Source of the DNA: Fructobacillus apis
Lineage (GTDB): Bacteria > Bacillota > Bacilli > Lactobacillales > Lactobacillaceae
Assembly: GCF_023893635.1 (NCBI RefSeq)
Contig: NZ_JAMWYK010000003.1
Coordinates: 62,001 to 126,000, forward strand
Direction of reading: 5' to 3'
DNA: 64,000 nt
The first letter of the stretch is position 1. Each line of letters begins with the position of its first letter. The translations under genes were made by a program, and so were the position numbers. This document shows positions 53,692-62,724 of the stretch, one piece after another. The notes under the pieces are model-generated. The model was not told the origin of the DNA. It ran no database searches and saw only the letters and a list, made by a program, of their open reading frames with translations.

Positions 53692-55395
53692 TTATCCTTG
53701 GACCTTGGCAGCCATTTCCTTTTCATAGGAAGCAAGCTTTTCGTCGGCTGAAGCTTGGGAGTCAGCAACGACACCCAAGTAGAGCTTCAACTTTGGTTCC
53801 GTACCAGATGGGCGCAAGGCAATCCATGAACCGTCGGCCAACCAGTATTTCAAGACGTTGGCCTTTGGTTGTGGCATTTCTTTTTCGGCACCGTCACGGT
53901 CGTACTGTGTGCGGTTGGCGAAGTCTTGGGTTGCCAAAACCAAATGACCAGCCACTTCTTCCAACTTTTGTCCGCGGAACTTTGCCATGACGTCGGCCAT
54001 TTCCTGGGCACCGTTCACGCCAGGGAATTCGTAGGCGATGGTCTTTTCTTCAAAGTAACCGAATTCTTCGCACAAGGAATTCAAGCCGTCAGCAAATGAC
54101 AAGCCCTTTTCCTTGTAGAAGGCGGCCATTTCGGCGAACAAGACGAGGGCTTGAATGGCGTCCTTGTCGTGGGCGAATGGCTTGATCAAGTAACCGAATG
54201 ACTCTTCGAACCCGAAGAGGTATTGGTAATCCTTCTTTTCTTCGAAGCGATCAATCATGGCGGCGATGTACTTGAATCCAGTCAAGACATCGAAGGTTGA
54301 AACACCAAATGACTTGGCGATTTCAGCCGCAAATCGAGATGAAACGATAGACGTGACGATGGCACCGTTGTCTGGCAATTCGCCGGTCTTCTTCTTTGCC
54401 GTAAGCAAGTAGTTGACCATCAAAGCGGCGATTTGGTTACCAGACAAAACTTGGTATGAACCGTCGGCCAAGCGAACGGCCGCACCCATGCGGTCGGCGT
54501 CGGGATCGGTGGCGACAACCAAGTCCGCTTCTTCCTTCTTGGCGTACTCGATGGCCAATGACAAGGCGGCTGGGTCTTCTGGGTTAGGCTTTTTCACCGT
54601 TGGGAAGTCCCCGTCCAGTTCGGCCTGTTCCTTTACGATGGTGTAGTTGGAAAAGCCAGCTTGTTGCAAGGCCTTTTCCCCAATGTACTGCCCCGTTCCG
54701 TGAAGTGGTGAGTAGACGAACTTGAGTGCTGAACCTTCCTTTGCAATGAGGTCCTTATCAACGGAAATCGTCTTGACTTCGGCCAGGTATGGGTCGTCGA
54801 CGAGGGCGTCGATAACTTCGACCGTCTTTTCGGCTGCATCCTTTTCGATGTGGAACGGATCCTTAATGGCGGCACGCGCGTCGATGACGGCCTGCACGGC
54901 TTCAGGAATCATCTGTCCCCCATCTTCACCGTAGACCTTGTAACCGTTGTCTTGCTTTGGGTTGTGAGAAGCCGTAATCATGATTCCGGCAAAGGCCTTC
55001 AAGTGGCGAACACCGAACGACAATTCAGGCGTTGGGCGCAATGAGCTGAAGCGGTAAACCTTGATGCCGTGGGCAGACAAGACTTGAGAAGCTTCCTTTG
55101 CGAATTCTTCTGAGTGGTGACGGGAGTCAAAGGCGATGACAACCCCGCGGTCCTTGGCAGCTTGTCCAGCAGCATCGATGTATTGAGCCAAGGCTTCGGT
55201 CACCTTAGCAACCGTGATCACGTTGATGTGGTTGGTTCCAACACCCATGTGACCACGCATTCCTGCCGTTCCAAAGGCCATGTCCTGGTAGAAGGCTTCT
55301 TCGGCTTCTTCATTAGACATTGTCTTCAATTCATTTTCCAAATCGGCTGGCAACGTTGCTTCTTGCCATTCCTTCATGGTTTCTTGATAAGTCAT
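53692..55395 (-). CDS. pgcA: Alpha-phosphoglucomutase (PgcA-type)
   Basis: Interconverts glucose-6-P and glucose-1-P, feeding GalU. The 567-aa protein has the active serine in IMITASHNPKQDNGYK, the metal loop ATDPDADRMG, the sugar-binding GFEESFGY and the phosphate-binding RPSGTEPKLK. The ATG at 55395 follows AAAGGAG and lies 1 nt after the dedA stop; the frame is open 18 codons further up but that overlaps dedA. Confidence 0.95.
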   Translation of the reverse strand: MTYQETMKEWQEATLPADLENELKTMSNEEAEEAFYQDMAFGTAGMRGHMGVGTNHINVITVAKVTEALAQYIDAAGQAAKDRGVVIAFDSRHHSEEFAKEASQVLSAHGIKVYRFSSLRPTPELSFGVRHLKAFAGIMITASHNPKQDNGYKVYGEDGGQMIPEAVQAVIDARAAIKDPFHIEKDAAEKTVEVIDALVDDPYLAEVKTISVDKDLIAKEGSALKFVYSPLHGTGQYIGEKALQQAGFSNYTIVKEQAELDGDFPTVKKPNPEDPAALSLAIEYAKKEEADLVVATDPDADRMGAAVRLADGSYQVLSGNQIAALMVNYLLTAKKKTGELPDNGAIVTSIVSSRFAAEIAKSFGVSTFDVLTGFKYIAAMIDRFEEKKDYQYLFGFEESFGYLIKPFAHDKDAIQALVLFAEMAAFYKEKGLSFADGLNSLCEEFGYFEEKTIAYEFPGVNGAQEMADVMAKFRGQKLEEVAGHLVLATQDFANRTQYDRDGAEKEMPQPKANVLKYWLADGSWIALRPSGTEPKLKLYLGVVADSQASADEKLASYEKEMAAKVQG

Positions 55396-55396
55396 G

Positions 55397-56071
55397 CTAT
55401 TCTCCTTTTTCTTGGCTTGGCTTAGTAATGAGGTCCACGATGATCGCACGGAAACGCTTGGAGCGCAACGTCAAGATGGCAATAATCACAGCGATCACAA
55501 CCAAGGCAACCATCAGTTCCTTTGGCAGCTCAAGGTGGCCGAAGAAGTAACCGATGGTGACCATGGAAAGCGACCAGATGGATGAAGCAATCACGGACAT
55601 GTGGAAGTAAGTTTTAAAGGGTAAGTGCAAGCGGTGGGCAGAAAGTGGCACAATCGTTCGAATGAAGGGAACGAAACGACCAATAATAATGAAGAGTTGC
55701 CAACGCTTTGGATTCAGGTTATCCGTAATCTTTTGCGTCATTTCTTCATTTAAGTGCTTTTTAACCCAGGGAATCTTGTCGACCTGCTTGATGATCCAGG
55801 CACCAAACCAGTAGTTGATGGAATCCCCGATGGCCGAAGCAAGGGCGAATAAAATGACCAGGGCCACGAACTCCATTGGTTCGTGGTGGCGCCCAGCGAG
55901 TCCCGCAGCGGTCATGACCAGGGCATCCCCCGGAATGAATCCCGTGATGATACCACCGGTCTCAATCAAAATCAGTAGGAACAGAATCGACAGTTCAACT
56001 ATCGAAAAGTTCGCGGACGTTGACCCGATGTGGGTCATCCATGTTGTCACTGCTGCAAAGGAATCGACCAT
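55397..56071 (-). CDS. DedA-family membrane protein
   Basis: Polytopic membrane protein of the DedA/VTT superfamily, which includes lipid flippases for undecaprenyl phosphate. It has GFIPGDALVMTAAGLAG, the conserved ASAIGDSINYWFG and GRFVPFIRTIVPLSAH. The start at 56071 (MVDSFAAV) has GGGAG at 9-nt spacing; ATG at 56077 is also possible. The frame runs further upstream into a non-coding palindromic element and is not used. Operon with pgcA. Confidence 0.88.
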   Translation of the reverse strand: MVDSFAAVTTWMTHIGSTSANFSIVELSILFLLILIETGGIITGFIPGDALVMTAAGLAGRHHEPMEFVALVILFALASAIGDSINYWFGAWIIKQVDKIPWVKKHLNEEMTQKITDNLNPKRWQLFIIIGRFVPFIRTIVPLSAHRLHLPFKTYFHMSVIASSIWSLSMVTIGYFFGHLELPKELMVALVVIAVIIAILTLRSKRFRAIIVDLITKPSQEKGE

Positions 56072-56445
56072 AAGCATATTCTCCCGAAACATCATAATAA
56101 CGAGTAAGGTGCTGTGCTTTCTACCAAAGTCGGGCCCGACCGGGCCCGCTCCCATCGATTGAAAGCAGTCAGAACCATTTACTTAAGTCCATCATACGCT
56201 AAAGCCGGGGTAAATTCAGCCATTATTTGTGCTTTTCTTCCACTATTAAGACATTCCTAAAAAACATCCTCTTCCATTTTATTCTATTTACTCTAGAATC
56301 GCTAAAAATTATCCGAATCGGGCCTGACTTTTTCAAAAAATGACATAAAAGAAGGCTTTTTCATATTGTTTGTGCAGATATTATATATGAAAAAAGAAGT
56401 ATAAAAGCCTTTATTATTACATTTGTGTAACTTTATAAAAACGTG
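56072..56445. other. Divergent regulatory region between dedA and the mannitol dehydrogenase operon
   Basis: About 370 bp without a credible ORF. It contains a copy of the dispersed element with a perfect GTCGGGCCCGAC palindrome (56127-56138) upstream of dedA and a reversed partial copy (about 56318-56330). Two overlapping AT-rich inverted repeats follow (AAGGCTTTT/AAAAGCCTT and CTTTTTCATAT/ATATGAAAAAAG, 56352-56412). TTGTGTAA at 56423-56430 is the first of two direct repeats around the operon promoter. Confidence 0.45.
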
Positions 56446-56485
56446 TTGACATTACTTTGTGCATTGTTTAATATATATTGTGTAA
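56446..56485 (+). promoter_or_regulatory. Promoter of the mannitol dehydrogenase operon with Rex-like site
   Basis: -35 TTGACA (56446-56451), 17-bp spacer, -10 TAATAT (56469-56474). TTGTGTAA at 56478-56485 sits at the predicted transcription start and, extended to 56495, has TTGTG...ACAA symmetry like a Rex (NADH-sensing repressor) site, with mismatches in the right half. Confidence 0.6.
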
Positions 56486-56516
56486 TAAAGAACAAGGATA
56501 TTTGGAGGACAAATAC

Positions 56517-57533
56517 ATGGAAGCTCTTGTATTAACTGGAAAGAAGCAATTGGAAGTCAAGAACATTGACAAGCCAGAAGTAAAGCCTAACGAAGTGTTG
56601 ATCCACACGGCCTACGCCGGTGTCTGTGGAACTGACCACGCTTTGTACGCTGGTGAACCAGGTTCAGCCGATGCTGTTCCACCAATCGTTTTGGGACACG
56701 AAAACTCAGGTGTTGTTAAGGAAGTTGGTTCAGCCGTTACCAACTTGAAGGTTGGTGACCGCGTGTCAATCGACCCTAACATCTACTGTGGGCAATGCAA
56801 GTTCTGCCACACGAACCGTCCAGAACTCTGTGAAAACCTTTCAGCCGTTGGTGTTACGCGTGACGGTGGATTCGAAGAATACTTCACTGCCCCAGCCGAA
56901 GTTGTTTACCCAATCCCTGACAACGTTGACTTGAAGTCAGCTGCCATCGTTGAACCAATTTCATGTGCCATCCACGGTATGAAGTTGTTGAAGCCATCAC
57001 CATACCAAAAGGCTTTGGTTATCGGTGACGGATTCATGGGTGAATTGTTCGTCCAAATCTTGCAAGCCTACGGTATCCACCAAGTTGACTTGGCCGGAAT
57101 CGTTGACGAAAAGTTGAAGATGAACAAGGAACTCTTCAACGTACAAAACACGTTTAACACGATGAACGGTGACAAGATCCCTTCATCAGAATACGACATC
57201 GTTATCGAAGCCGTTGGTATGCCACAAACGCAAGAATCAGCCATCGAATCAGCTGCCCGTGGTGGTCAAGTGTTGATGTTCGGTGTTGGTGGACCTGACG
57301 CCCGCTTCGAAATGAACACTTACGAAGTCTTCCAAAAGGAATTGACGATCCAAGGTTCATTCATTAACCCTCACGCATTCGAAGACTCATTGGCATTGCT
57401 TTCATCTGGTAAGTTGAACATCAAGCCATTGATGTCACACGAACTCGAATTGTCACAAGTTGACGACTTTGTTAACGGTAAGTTGGGCGTTGTCTCAAAG
57501 GCCGTTGTTAAGGTCGGTGGTGAAGAGGCCTAA
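56517..57533 (+). CDS. mdh: Mannitol 2-dehydrogenase, zinc-dependent medium-chain type
   Basis: Reduces fructose to mannitol with NAD(P)H, an electron sink of heterofermentative bacteria. Starting at 56517 ([18 protein letters not shown]) with GGAGG upstream gives 338 aa, the length of the Leuconostoc enzyme, which it closely resembles from memory. Catalytic zinc ligands lie in [10 protein letters not shown] and VLGHENSG. The structural zinc loop is [15 protein letters not shown], and the nucleotide fold includes [10 protein letters not shown]. Codon use is extremely biased, predicting high expression. It heads a three-gene operon. Confidence 0.92.
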   Translation: MEALVLTGKKQLEVKNIDKPEVKPNEVLIHTAYAGVCGTDHALYAGEPGSADAVPPIVLGHENSGVVKEVGSAVTNLKVGDRVSIDPNIYCGQCKFCHTNRPELCENLSAVGVTRDGGFEEYFTAPAEVVYPIPDNVDLKSAAIVEPISCAIHGMKLLKPSPYQKALVIGDGFMGELFVQILQAYGIHQVDLAGIVDEKLKMNKELFNVQNTFNTMNGDKIPSSEYDIVIEAVGMPQTQESAIESAARGGQVLMFGVGGPDARFEMNTYEVFQKELTIQGSFINPHAFEDSLALLSSGKLNIKPLMSHELELSQVDDFVNGKLGVVSKAVVKVGGEEA

Positions 57534-57538
57534 TTAAT

Positions 57539-58252
57539 ATGAAAAACAGTACCCGTACGTTAGGATGGGGTACCACCCTTTCCTACTTCGCCTTTTCTTT
57601 GGTGATTAACGCCATGGGAAACGTTTTGACGATTGCTACGAGTCAAAAGATTCACCCAGCATTCTTGGGTTCTGCTTACTGGACTGCCGCTGAAAACGGT
57701 TGGAACATCTCCTTCATGGGAAACACCTCTGTTGGTTTGTCCATCGTCTTCTTCGCTGTTGGTGTCTTGATTGCCATCATGAACATGATTTTGGAGCACA
57801 AGATTGATTGGCTTCGTTTCTTCGGAAACATCGCCTTCATCATGCCATTCTCATTCTTGATTGGTATCTTCTCAAACGCCTTCAACCAATGGATGCCAGA
57901 AGCACATGGTTGGCCAATGGTCATCTCATACGTTCTCTTGAACTTCTTGGGTGTGGCCATGATCGCCACGGCGATTTCCATCTACCAACGCACAAACGTT
58001 GTGCTCCACCCTGCCGACGACTTGATGCAAATCTTGCGTTTCAAGTACTTTAACGGTCGTGCCGGATTGGCGATGTGGGTATCTTACATCCCACCTACAA
58101 TCATCGGTGTGGTAGCATTAATTGCGGTTCCTGATTTCTCAAACTACGGTTTGGGTACAATCTTCGCCTTCCTCTTCCAGGGAAACATCACTGGATGGGC
58201 GGATACGCGAATCTTCAAGAACCTGAAGCACCAGGGAATCGAAGTCGAATAG
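57539..58252 (+). CDS. Polytopic membrane protein next to mannitol dehydrogenase (YczE/YitT-like)
   Basis: A 237-aa protein with five to six membrane helices. It starts 5 nt after mdh, so it is co-transcribed. It opens MKNSTRTLGWGTTLSYFAF and has HPADDLMQILRFKYFNG, reminiscent of the HPxDxL loop in YczE/YitT-type membrane proteins. Its transport role, perhaps for fructose or mannitol, is suggested only by context. Family assignment is tentative. Confidence 0.6.
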   Translation: MKNSTRTLGWGTTLSYFAFSLVINAMGNVLTIATSQKIHPAFLGSAYWTAAENGWNISFMGNTSVGLSIVFFAVGVLIAIMNMILEHKIDWLRFFGNIAFIMPFSFLIGIFSNAFNQWMPEAHGWPMVISYVLLNFLGVAMIATAISIYQRTNVVLHPADDLMQILRFKYFNGRAGLAMWVSYIPPTIIGVVALIAVPDFSNYGLGTIFAFLFQGNITGWADTRIFKNLKHQGIEVE

Positions 58253-58287
58253 ACTCCACCCTGTCAGTATAAAAAGGAGTGATGCAC

Positions 58288-58674
58288 ATGGCATTAACTG
58301 ATTACTTTGACGATATTCAACACGTTGGTGTTCCAACCAAGGACTTGGACCGAGCTGAAAAGTTCTGGGAAAGCATTGGTTTCAAGAAGATTGGTGATTT
58401 TGCTGCTGGACCTGTCAAGTTCATGCAATACGGTCACTTGATCATTGAAACGTGGCTCTCAGACGAAGGAACGGAAAAGCCTGGTGCCATCAACCACGTG
58501 TCAATGAACACGTCAGATGCTGACAAAGCCTTTGAAGAAGCAAAGAAGATGGGCTTGGATGTGATGGACAAGGAAGTGCAACACTTGCCTTTCTGGGATC
58601 ACGGTATCAAGTTCTTCAACGTTCGCACGCCGGACGGTATGACTTTGGAATTCTGTGAAAAGGTTCAAAAGTAA
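58288..58674 (+). CDS. VOC-superfamily (glyoxalase/bleomycin resistance-like) protein
   Basis: A 128-aa protein with two paired beta-alpha-beta-beta-beta units. Possible metal ligands are His in DDIQHVGVPT, Glu in HLIIETW, His in AINHVSMN and Glu in MTLEFCEK, in the glyoxalase I pattern. It could detoxify methylglyoxal, but the substrate is unknown. The ATG at 58288 has AAGGAG at 8-nt spacing. Last gene of the mdh operon. Confidence 0.75.
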   Translation: MALTDYFDDIQHVGVPTKDLDRAEKFWESIGFKKIGDFAAGPVKFMQYGHLIIETWLSDEGTEKPGAINHVSMNTSDADKAFEEAKKMGLDVMDKEVQHLPFWDHGIKFFNVRTPDGMTLEFCEKVQK

Positions 58675-58680
58675 GACAAC

Positions 58681-58723
58681 AAAAAAAGCCTCGGTTCATC
58701 GAAAGATGAACCGGGGCTTTTTG
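58681..58723 (+). terminator. Terminator of the mdh operon
   Basis: Long stem GCC.CGGTTCATC/GATGAACCG.GGC with loop GAAA and flanking A- and T-runs. Confidence 0.9.
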
Positions 58724-58759
58724 TTTTAATCAGATATGCTTTTAAAAGCCATAGGAGGC

Positions 58760-59701
58760 TTATTGACCAGCTTTTAAGGCTGAGACATAATTGTATGCCG
58801 ATTGACCCGCCTGGCCACCGTCACCGATTGCTGTGGTGATCTGACGAAGTTCCTTAACAAGGACATCCCCAGCCGCAAAGATTCCAGGAACCTTCGTTTG
58901 CATCGTTTCATCGGCAATCACCCAACCGTGTTCGTTGGTGATGTTCAAATCCGCAAACTTTTCGGTGTTTGGCTTCAACCCGATGTAGATGAAGACACCA
59001 GCGGCTTCAAAGGTTGAGTCCGCACCAGTCTTGTTGTTGTGCAAGTTAACTGACTGGACTTCTTCGCCGTTTCCGTTGATGCTTGTCACTTCCGTGTTGA
59101 AGACGAATTCGATATTATCCTTCTTCATGGCGCGTTGTTGCAAGATTGGTTGCGCCTTCAAGCGGTCACCACGAACAAAAATCGTGACGTGGTCGACAAC
59201 ATCAGCGAGGTAGAGCCCTTCTTCGACGGCGGAATCACCACCACCGACAACGGCAACGCCTTCACCCTTGAAGAAGGCGGCGTCACAGACGGCACAGTAG
59301 GAAACGCCCTTTCCCTGGTAGTCTTCTTCGCCATCGACCCCAAGGTGTACGTGTTCGGAACCAGTGGCCACAATCACGGCTGGTGCTTGGTAGTCACCCA
59401 TGTCCGTGTGCACCATCTTTTCGTTGTTGTCCAAGACTTCAACGGAAGAAACTTCACCAAAGGTATACTCAGCACCGAACTGGGTTGAGGAGGCATACAT
59501 CTTTTCAGCCAAGTCCGGTCCCTTGATGTTGTTGTAACCTGGATAGTTTTCAACGTCTGCGGTGTTGTTCATCTGACCACCGTAAATCCCCTGGTCAATC
59601 ATGATTGTCTTCAATTCGGCACGTGAGGCGTAGGTGGCAGCGGTCATACCAGCTGGCCCGGCCCCGATAATGATTACATCGTATTGCTTTGTCTCTGACA
59701 T
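58760..59701 (-). CDS. trxB: Thioredoxin reductase
   Basis: FAD enzyme that reduces thioredoxin with NADPH. The 313-aa protein has the FAD loop IIGAGPAGMTAATYA, the redox pair SYCAVCDAAFF, the NADPH loop VVGGGDSAVEEGLYL and the C-terminal FAAGDVLVKELRQITTAIGDG. GGGAGG precedes the ATG. Cluster trxB-galU-gpsA-hprK is common in lactic acid bacteria. Confidence 0.96.
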   Translation of the reverse strand: MSETKQYDVIIIGAGPAGMTAATYASRAELKTIMIDQGIYGGQMNNTADVENYPGYNNIKGPDLAEKMYASSTQFGAEYTFGEVSSVEVLDNNEKMVHTDMGDYQAPAVIVATGSEHVHLGVDGEEDYQGKGVSYCAVCDAAFFKGEGVAVVGGGDSAVEEGLYLADVVDHVTIFVRGDRLKAQPILQQRAMKKDNIEFVFNTEVTSINGNGEEVQSVNLHNNKTGADSTFEAAGVFIYIGLKPNTEKFADLNITNEHGWVIADETMQTKVPGIFAAGDVLVKELRQITTAIGDGGQAGQSAYNYVSALKAGQ

Positions 59702-59768
59702 GACAATACCTCCCTGTAAATGAATTTGGTATAGTCTATTTTAACCTTATTCCAAACCGTTGTCGAAT

Positions 59769-59802
59769 AAAAAAAGAGAGAGGTATATACCTCTCTCTTT
59801 TT
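59769..59802 (-). terminator. Terminator of galU
   Basis: Perfect palindrome around GAGAGAGGTATATACCTC with A- and T-runs on both sides. Confidence 0.9.
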
Positions 59803-59809
59803 AAAAGGA

Positions 59810-60685
59810 TTAGAGCTTTGCAGCCATTTCCTTGATGTATGCTCGGAGTTCATCCTTTGTTTGAGGGTGCTTCAATCCGAATTCGATGTTGGTTTGCAAG
59901 AAACCAATCTTTGAACCGATGTCGTAACGACGGCCCTTGAAGTTGTGGGCGTAAACGTGTTGACGGTCGTTCAAGGTATCGATGGCATCCGTCAATTGGA
60001 TTTCGCCACCCTTACCAGGCTTTGTGTTTTCAAGTTCTTCGAAGATTTCAGGCGTGAGCAAGTAACGTCCGATGATGGCCAAGTCTGAAGGAGCATCTTC
60101 AGGCGCTGGCTTTTCAACGAATGACTTCACACGGTAGAGGCCATCGTCCTTTACCTTAGCGGCTGGGTCGATAACACCGTATTCAGAAACTTGTTCGTGT
60201 GGTACTTCCATAACGGCCAAAGTTGATTCACCCGTTTCGTTGTAACGGTTGATCAATTGCTTCGTCAATGGCACTTCGTCTTGCATCAAGTCGTCACCAA
60301 GCAACACAACGAATGGTTCGTCGCCGATGAAGCTCTTGGCAGTCAAGATGGCGTCTCCCAATCCCTTAGGGTGAGATTGACGGATGAAGTACATGTTGAT
60401 GTCCGTCGTTTCTTCCACGAGGTTCAACAATTCCAACTTGTTCTTTTCGCGCAAGTTGTTTTCCAATTCAGGATTTGAATCAAAGTGGTCTTCGATTGAA
60501 CGCTTTGACTTACCGTCAACAATCACGATGTCTTCGATTCCAGAATCAATTGCTTCACGCACGATGTATTCGATCGTTGGCGTATCCACAATTGGCAACA
60601 TTTCCTTGGCCAATGCCTTCGTGGCTGGCAAGAAACGCGTTCCCAACCCAGCGGCTGGGATAACAGCTTTACGTACAGGTTTCAT
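59810..60685 (-). CDS. galU: UTP-glucose-1-phosphate uridylyltransferase
   Basis: Makes UDP-glucose from glucose-1-P (product of pgcA) for glycolipid and polysaccharide synthesis. The 291-aa protein has [41 protein letters not shown] and [12 protein letters not shown]. Its leader carries a palindrome at 60705-60720; TATAAT lies at 60737-60742 on the minus strand. Confidence 0.96.
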   Translation of the reverse strand: MKPVRKAVIPAAGLGTRFLPATKALAKEMLPIVDTPTIEYIVREAIDSGIEDIVIVDGKSKRSIEDHFDSNPELENNLREKNKLELLNLVEETTDINMYFIRQSHPKGLGDAILTAKSFIGDEPFVVLLGDDLMQDEVPLTKQLINRYNETGESTLAVMEVPHEQVSEYGVIDPAAKVKDDGLYRVKSFVEKPAPEDAPSDLAIIGRYLLTPEIFEELENTKPGKGGEIQLTDAIDTLNDRQHVYAHNFKGRRYDIGSKIGFLQTNIEFGLKHPQTKDELRAYIKEMAAKL

Positions 60686-60704
60686 TCTATCCTACTTTCT
60701 TCAA

Positions 60705-60742
60705 GGTACAAATCTGTACCAAAATCATTCTTGTTTATTATA
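60705..60742 (-). promoter_or_regulatory. galU promoter and leader palindrome
   Basis: -10 TATAAT at 60737-60742 (minus strand). The palindrome GGTACAAATCTGTACC (60705-60720) lies in the predicted leader, 20 nt before the start codon, and could be an operator or a small hairpin. Confidence 0.5.
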
Positions 60743-60754
60743 ACAAAGTCTTCA

Positions 60755-61765
60755 CTAATCTTCAGCCTTCAATGGACGAGTCATCAAATCCTTGATGGCG
60801 GCGTTGATTGATTCGCCTTCGTAGATGACGCGGTACAAAGCAGAAGTGATTGGTAAGTCAAGGTTCAGGCTGCCCTGAAGGTCATTGACGGCCTTCACGG
60901 TGTTGACACCTTCGATGACCATGCCCATCTCTTCTTCGACCTGTGACAACGGCTTGCCCTGGCCGAGTGAACGGCCGGCACGGTAGTTACGTGAATTTGG
61001 CGACATTCCCGTCACAATCAAATCGCCGATTCCGGCCAACCCTAAGAACGTCTCAGCGTTTGCACCCAGTGCTTTTCCAACGGCGCGGATTTCGACTAAG
61101 CCACGAGTGAGAAGTGCTGCTTGTGCGTTTGCACCATACCCCTTTCCAATCAACATCCCGGAACCGATAGCGATGATGTTCTTCAAGGCCCCACCGAGTT
61201 CGGAACCGATTAGATCGGCGTTCGTGTATGGACGGAAGCTTTCGTTTGCCAAGGCTTCCTGCAACGCTTCTGCCGCCTTTTCATCGGTTGAACCGATTGA
61301 GATGGCCGTCAAGTCAGACTTGATGACGTCTTCGGCGTGGGAAGGACCTGAGATAACCGCCAAGCCCGTGTAGCATTCGGCTGGAACCACTTCTTCTAAC
61401 ATCTGTGAGATGCGTAGGTGTGTCTTTTGTTCCAAGCCCTTCGTGGCGTGTGCCAAGACAACTTGTTGGCCGGAAGTCTTCAAGACCTCGGCTAACTTCG
61501 TCCCAACTTCGCGGATGGCCTTTGTTGGCACAACCACCAAGGCGATGGCCGCACCGTCAAGCGCTTCAGCCATCTCAGACGTCGCCTGCAAGTTTTCTTC
61601 CAACTTCGCCTTTGGCAAGTACTTGTCGTTTGTATGCTGATTGTTAATCTCAGCGGCTTGTTCTTCTTTGTGGGACCAGAGTACAACCTGGTTTCCATTC
61701 TTTGCCATGGTATTGGCTAAAGCCGTTCCCCAGGAACCGGCACCCAAAACGGCGACTTTAGTCAT
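60755..61765 (-). CDS. gpsA: Glycerol-3-phosphate dehydrogenase [NAD(P)+]
   Basis: Makes sn-glycerol-3-phosphate for phospholipids and teichoic acids. The 336-aa protein has the nucleotide loop VLGAGSWGTALANTMAKNG, the catalytic region ELGGALKNIIAIGSGM and GLAGIGDLIVTG. It overlaps hprK by 8 nt. The lgt gene that often lies between hprK and gpsA is absent. Confidence 0.96.
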   Translation of the reverse strand: MTKVAVLGAGSWGTALANTMAKNGNQVVLWSHKEEQAAEINNQHTNDKYLPKAKLEENLQATSEMAEALDGAAIALVVVPTKAIREVGTKLAEVLKTSGQQVVLAHATKGLEQKTHLRISQMLEEVVPAECYTGLAVISGPSHAEDVIKSDLTAISIGSTDEKAAEALQEALANESFRPYTNADLIGSELGGALKNIIAIGSGMLIGKGYGANAQAALLTRGLVEIRAVGKALGANAETFLGLAGIGDLIVTGMSPNSRNYRAGRSLGQGKPLSQVEEEMGMVIEGVNTVKAVNDLQGSLNLDLPITSALYRVIYEGESINAAIKDLMTRPLKAED

Positions 61766-62723
61766 GTTTTTTGTCCTCTTCGTCAGTCTGTTGATTCTTC
61801 TTAATTTCTTCGTCCATGCGTTGTTGCAGGGTCGTCAAGGCGTCGTAACCCATGTTTTGGGTACGGAACTTAACGGCGGCGGCATCAATCACAGAAGCGG
61901 TGTTTCGACCGGATGTAACCGGCACGACCATCTTCTTGATTTTCACACCAAGGATGTCGAGCGTCTCGTTTTCATTTCCGAGGCGGTCAAAGTTTTGCTC
62001 CCCAATCTTGCCGTTTGACAGGTGAATGTTCAAGCGGATAGAAGCGTGGGAACGAACGGAAACGGCACCATAAACCTGTTGGACGTCGATGATTCCGACA
62101 CCACGGACTTCCATCAAGTTTTGCAAAACAGAAGATGGCTGTCCAATCAAACGTTGTTCGTCTTCTTGGTGAATGTCGACGCGGTCGTCGGCAACCAAGC
62201 GAGCCTTCCCCTGCTGGATTAATTCCAGAGCGGATTCCGTCTTACCGATACCAGCGTCTCCCGTAATCAAGACACCCAGTCCGTGGACGTCAATCAAGAC
62301 GCCGTGAACAGACTGACGTGGTGCTAACTCACCACCCAGGTAGTAGGTCATGTTGGACAAAATCTGTGAAGAAGTCAGACGCGTCGTCAAGATTGGAATG
62401 TGCGCCTCTTCGGCCGCTTGCTTCAATTCGTCTGCGATTGGCAGGTCCGTTGAAACAACGAAAGCCGGCGTTTTCTGGTCCGCCATCTTGCGGTAGACCA
62501 TCAACAGTTCGTCGTGTGACATGCGGTCAGAAAAAGACGTTTCCGTGATTCCGAGCAACTGCACACGTTCCGGCGCGTAGTAAGTAAAGTAACCGGTCAT
62601 TTCCAAACCAGGACGGGAAATGTCCGCCGTCGTGATGGGCCGGTCTAAGTAGTCGTGACCCGAGACAATCGTCAATCGAGTGTGGTCGACCAATTCTTTA
62701 ACAGTAACAGTTTTTTGTGCCAT
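61758..62723 (-). CDS. hprK: HPr kinase/phosphorylase
   Basis: Phosphorylates HPr on Ser46 in response to glycolytic intermediates and so controls CcpA-dependent catabolite repression. The 321-aa protein has Walker A TGDAGIGKTESALELI, DDRVDIHQ, and the C-terminal signature EVRGVGIIDVQQVYGA. AGGAGG precedes the ATG; it begins 1 nt after the yvlD-like gene. Confidence 0.96.
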   Translation of the reverse strand: MAQKTVTVKELVDHTRLTIVSGHDYLDRPITTADISRPGLEMTGYFTYYAPERVQLLGITETSFSDRMSHDELLMVYRKMADQKTPAFVVSTDLPIADELKQAAEEAHIPILTTRLTSSQILSNMTYYLGGELAPRQSVHGVLIDVHGLGVLITGDAGIGKTESALELIQQGKARLVADDRVDIHQEDEQRLIGQPSSVLQNLMEVRGVGIIDVQQVYGAVSVRSHASIRLNIHLSNGKIGEQNFDRLGNENETLDILGVKIKKMVVPVTSGRNTASVIDAAAVKFRTQNMGYDALTTLQQRMDEEIKKNQQTDEEDKKHD

Positions 62724-62724
62724 A

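Noticed and set aside
56072-56155. Extended N-terminus of DedA
   Set aside because: It would translate the dispersed palindromic element; the ATG at 56071 has a ribosome site and the family begins there.
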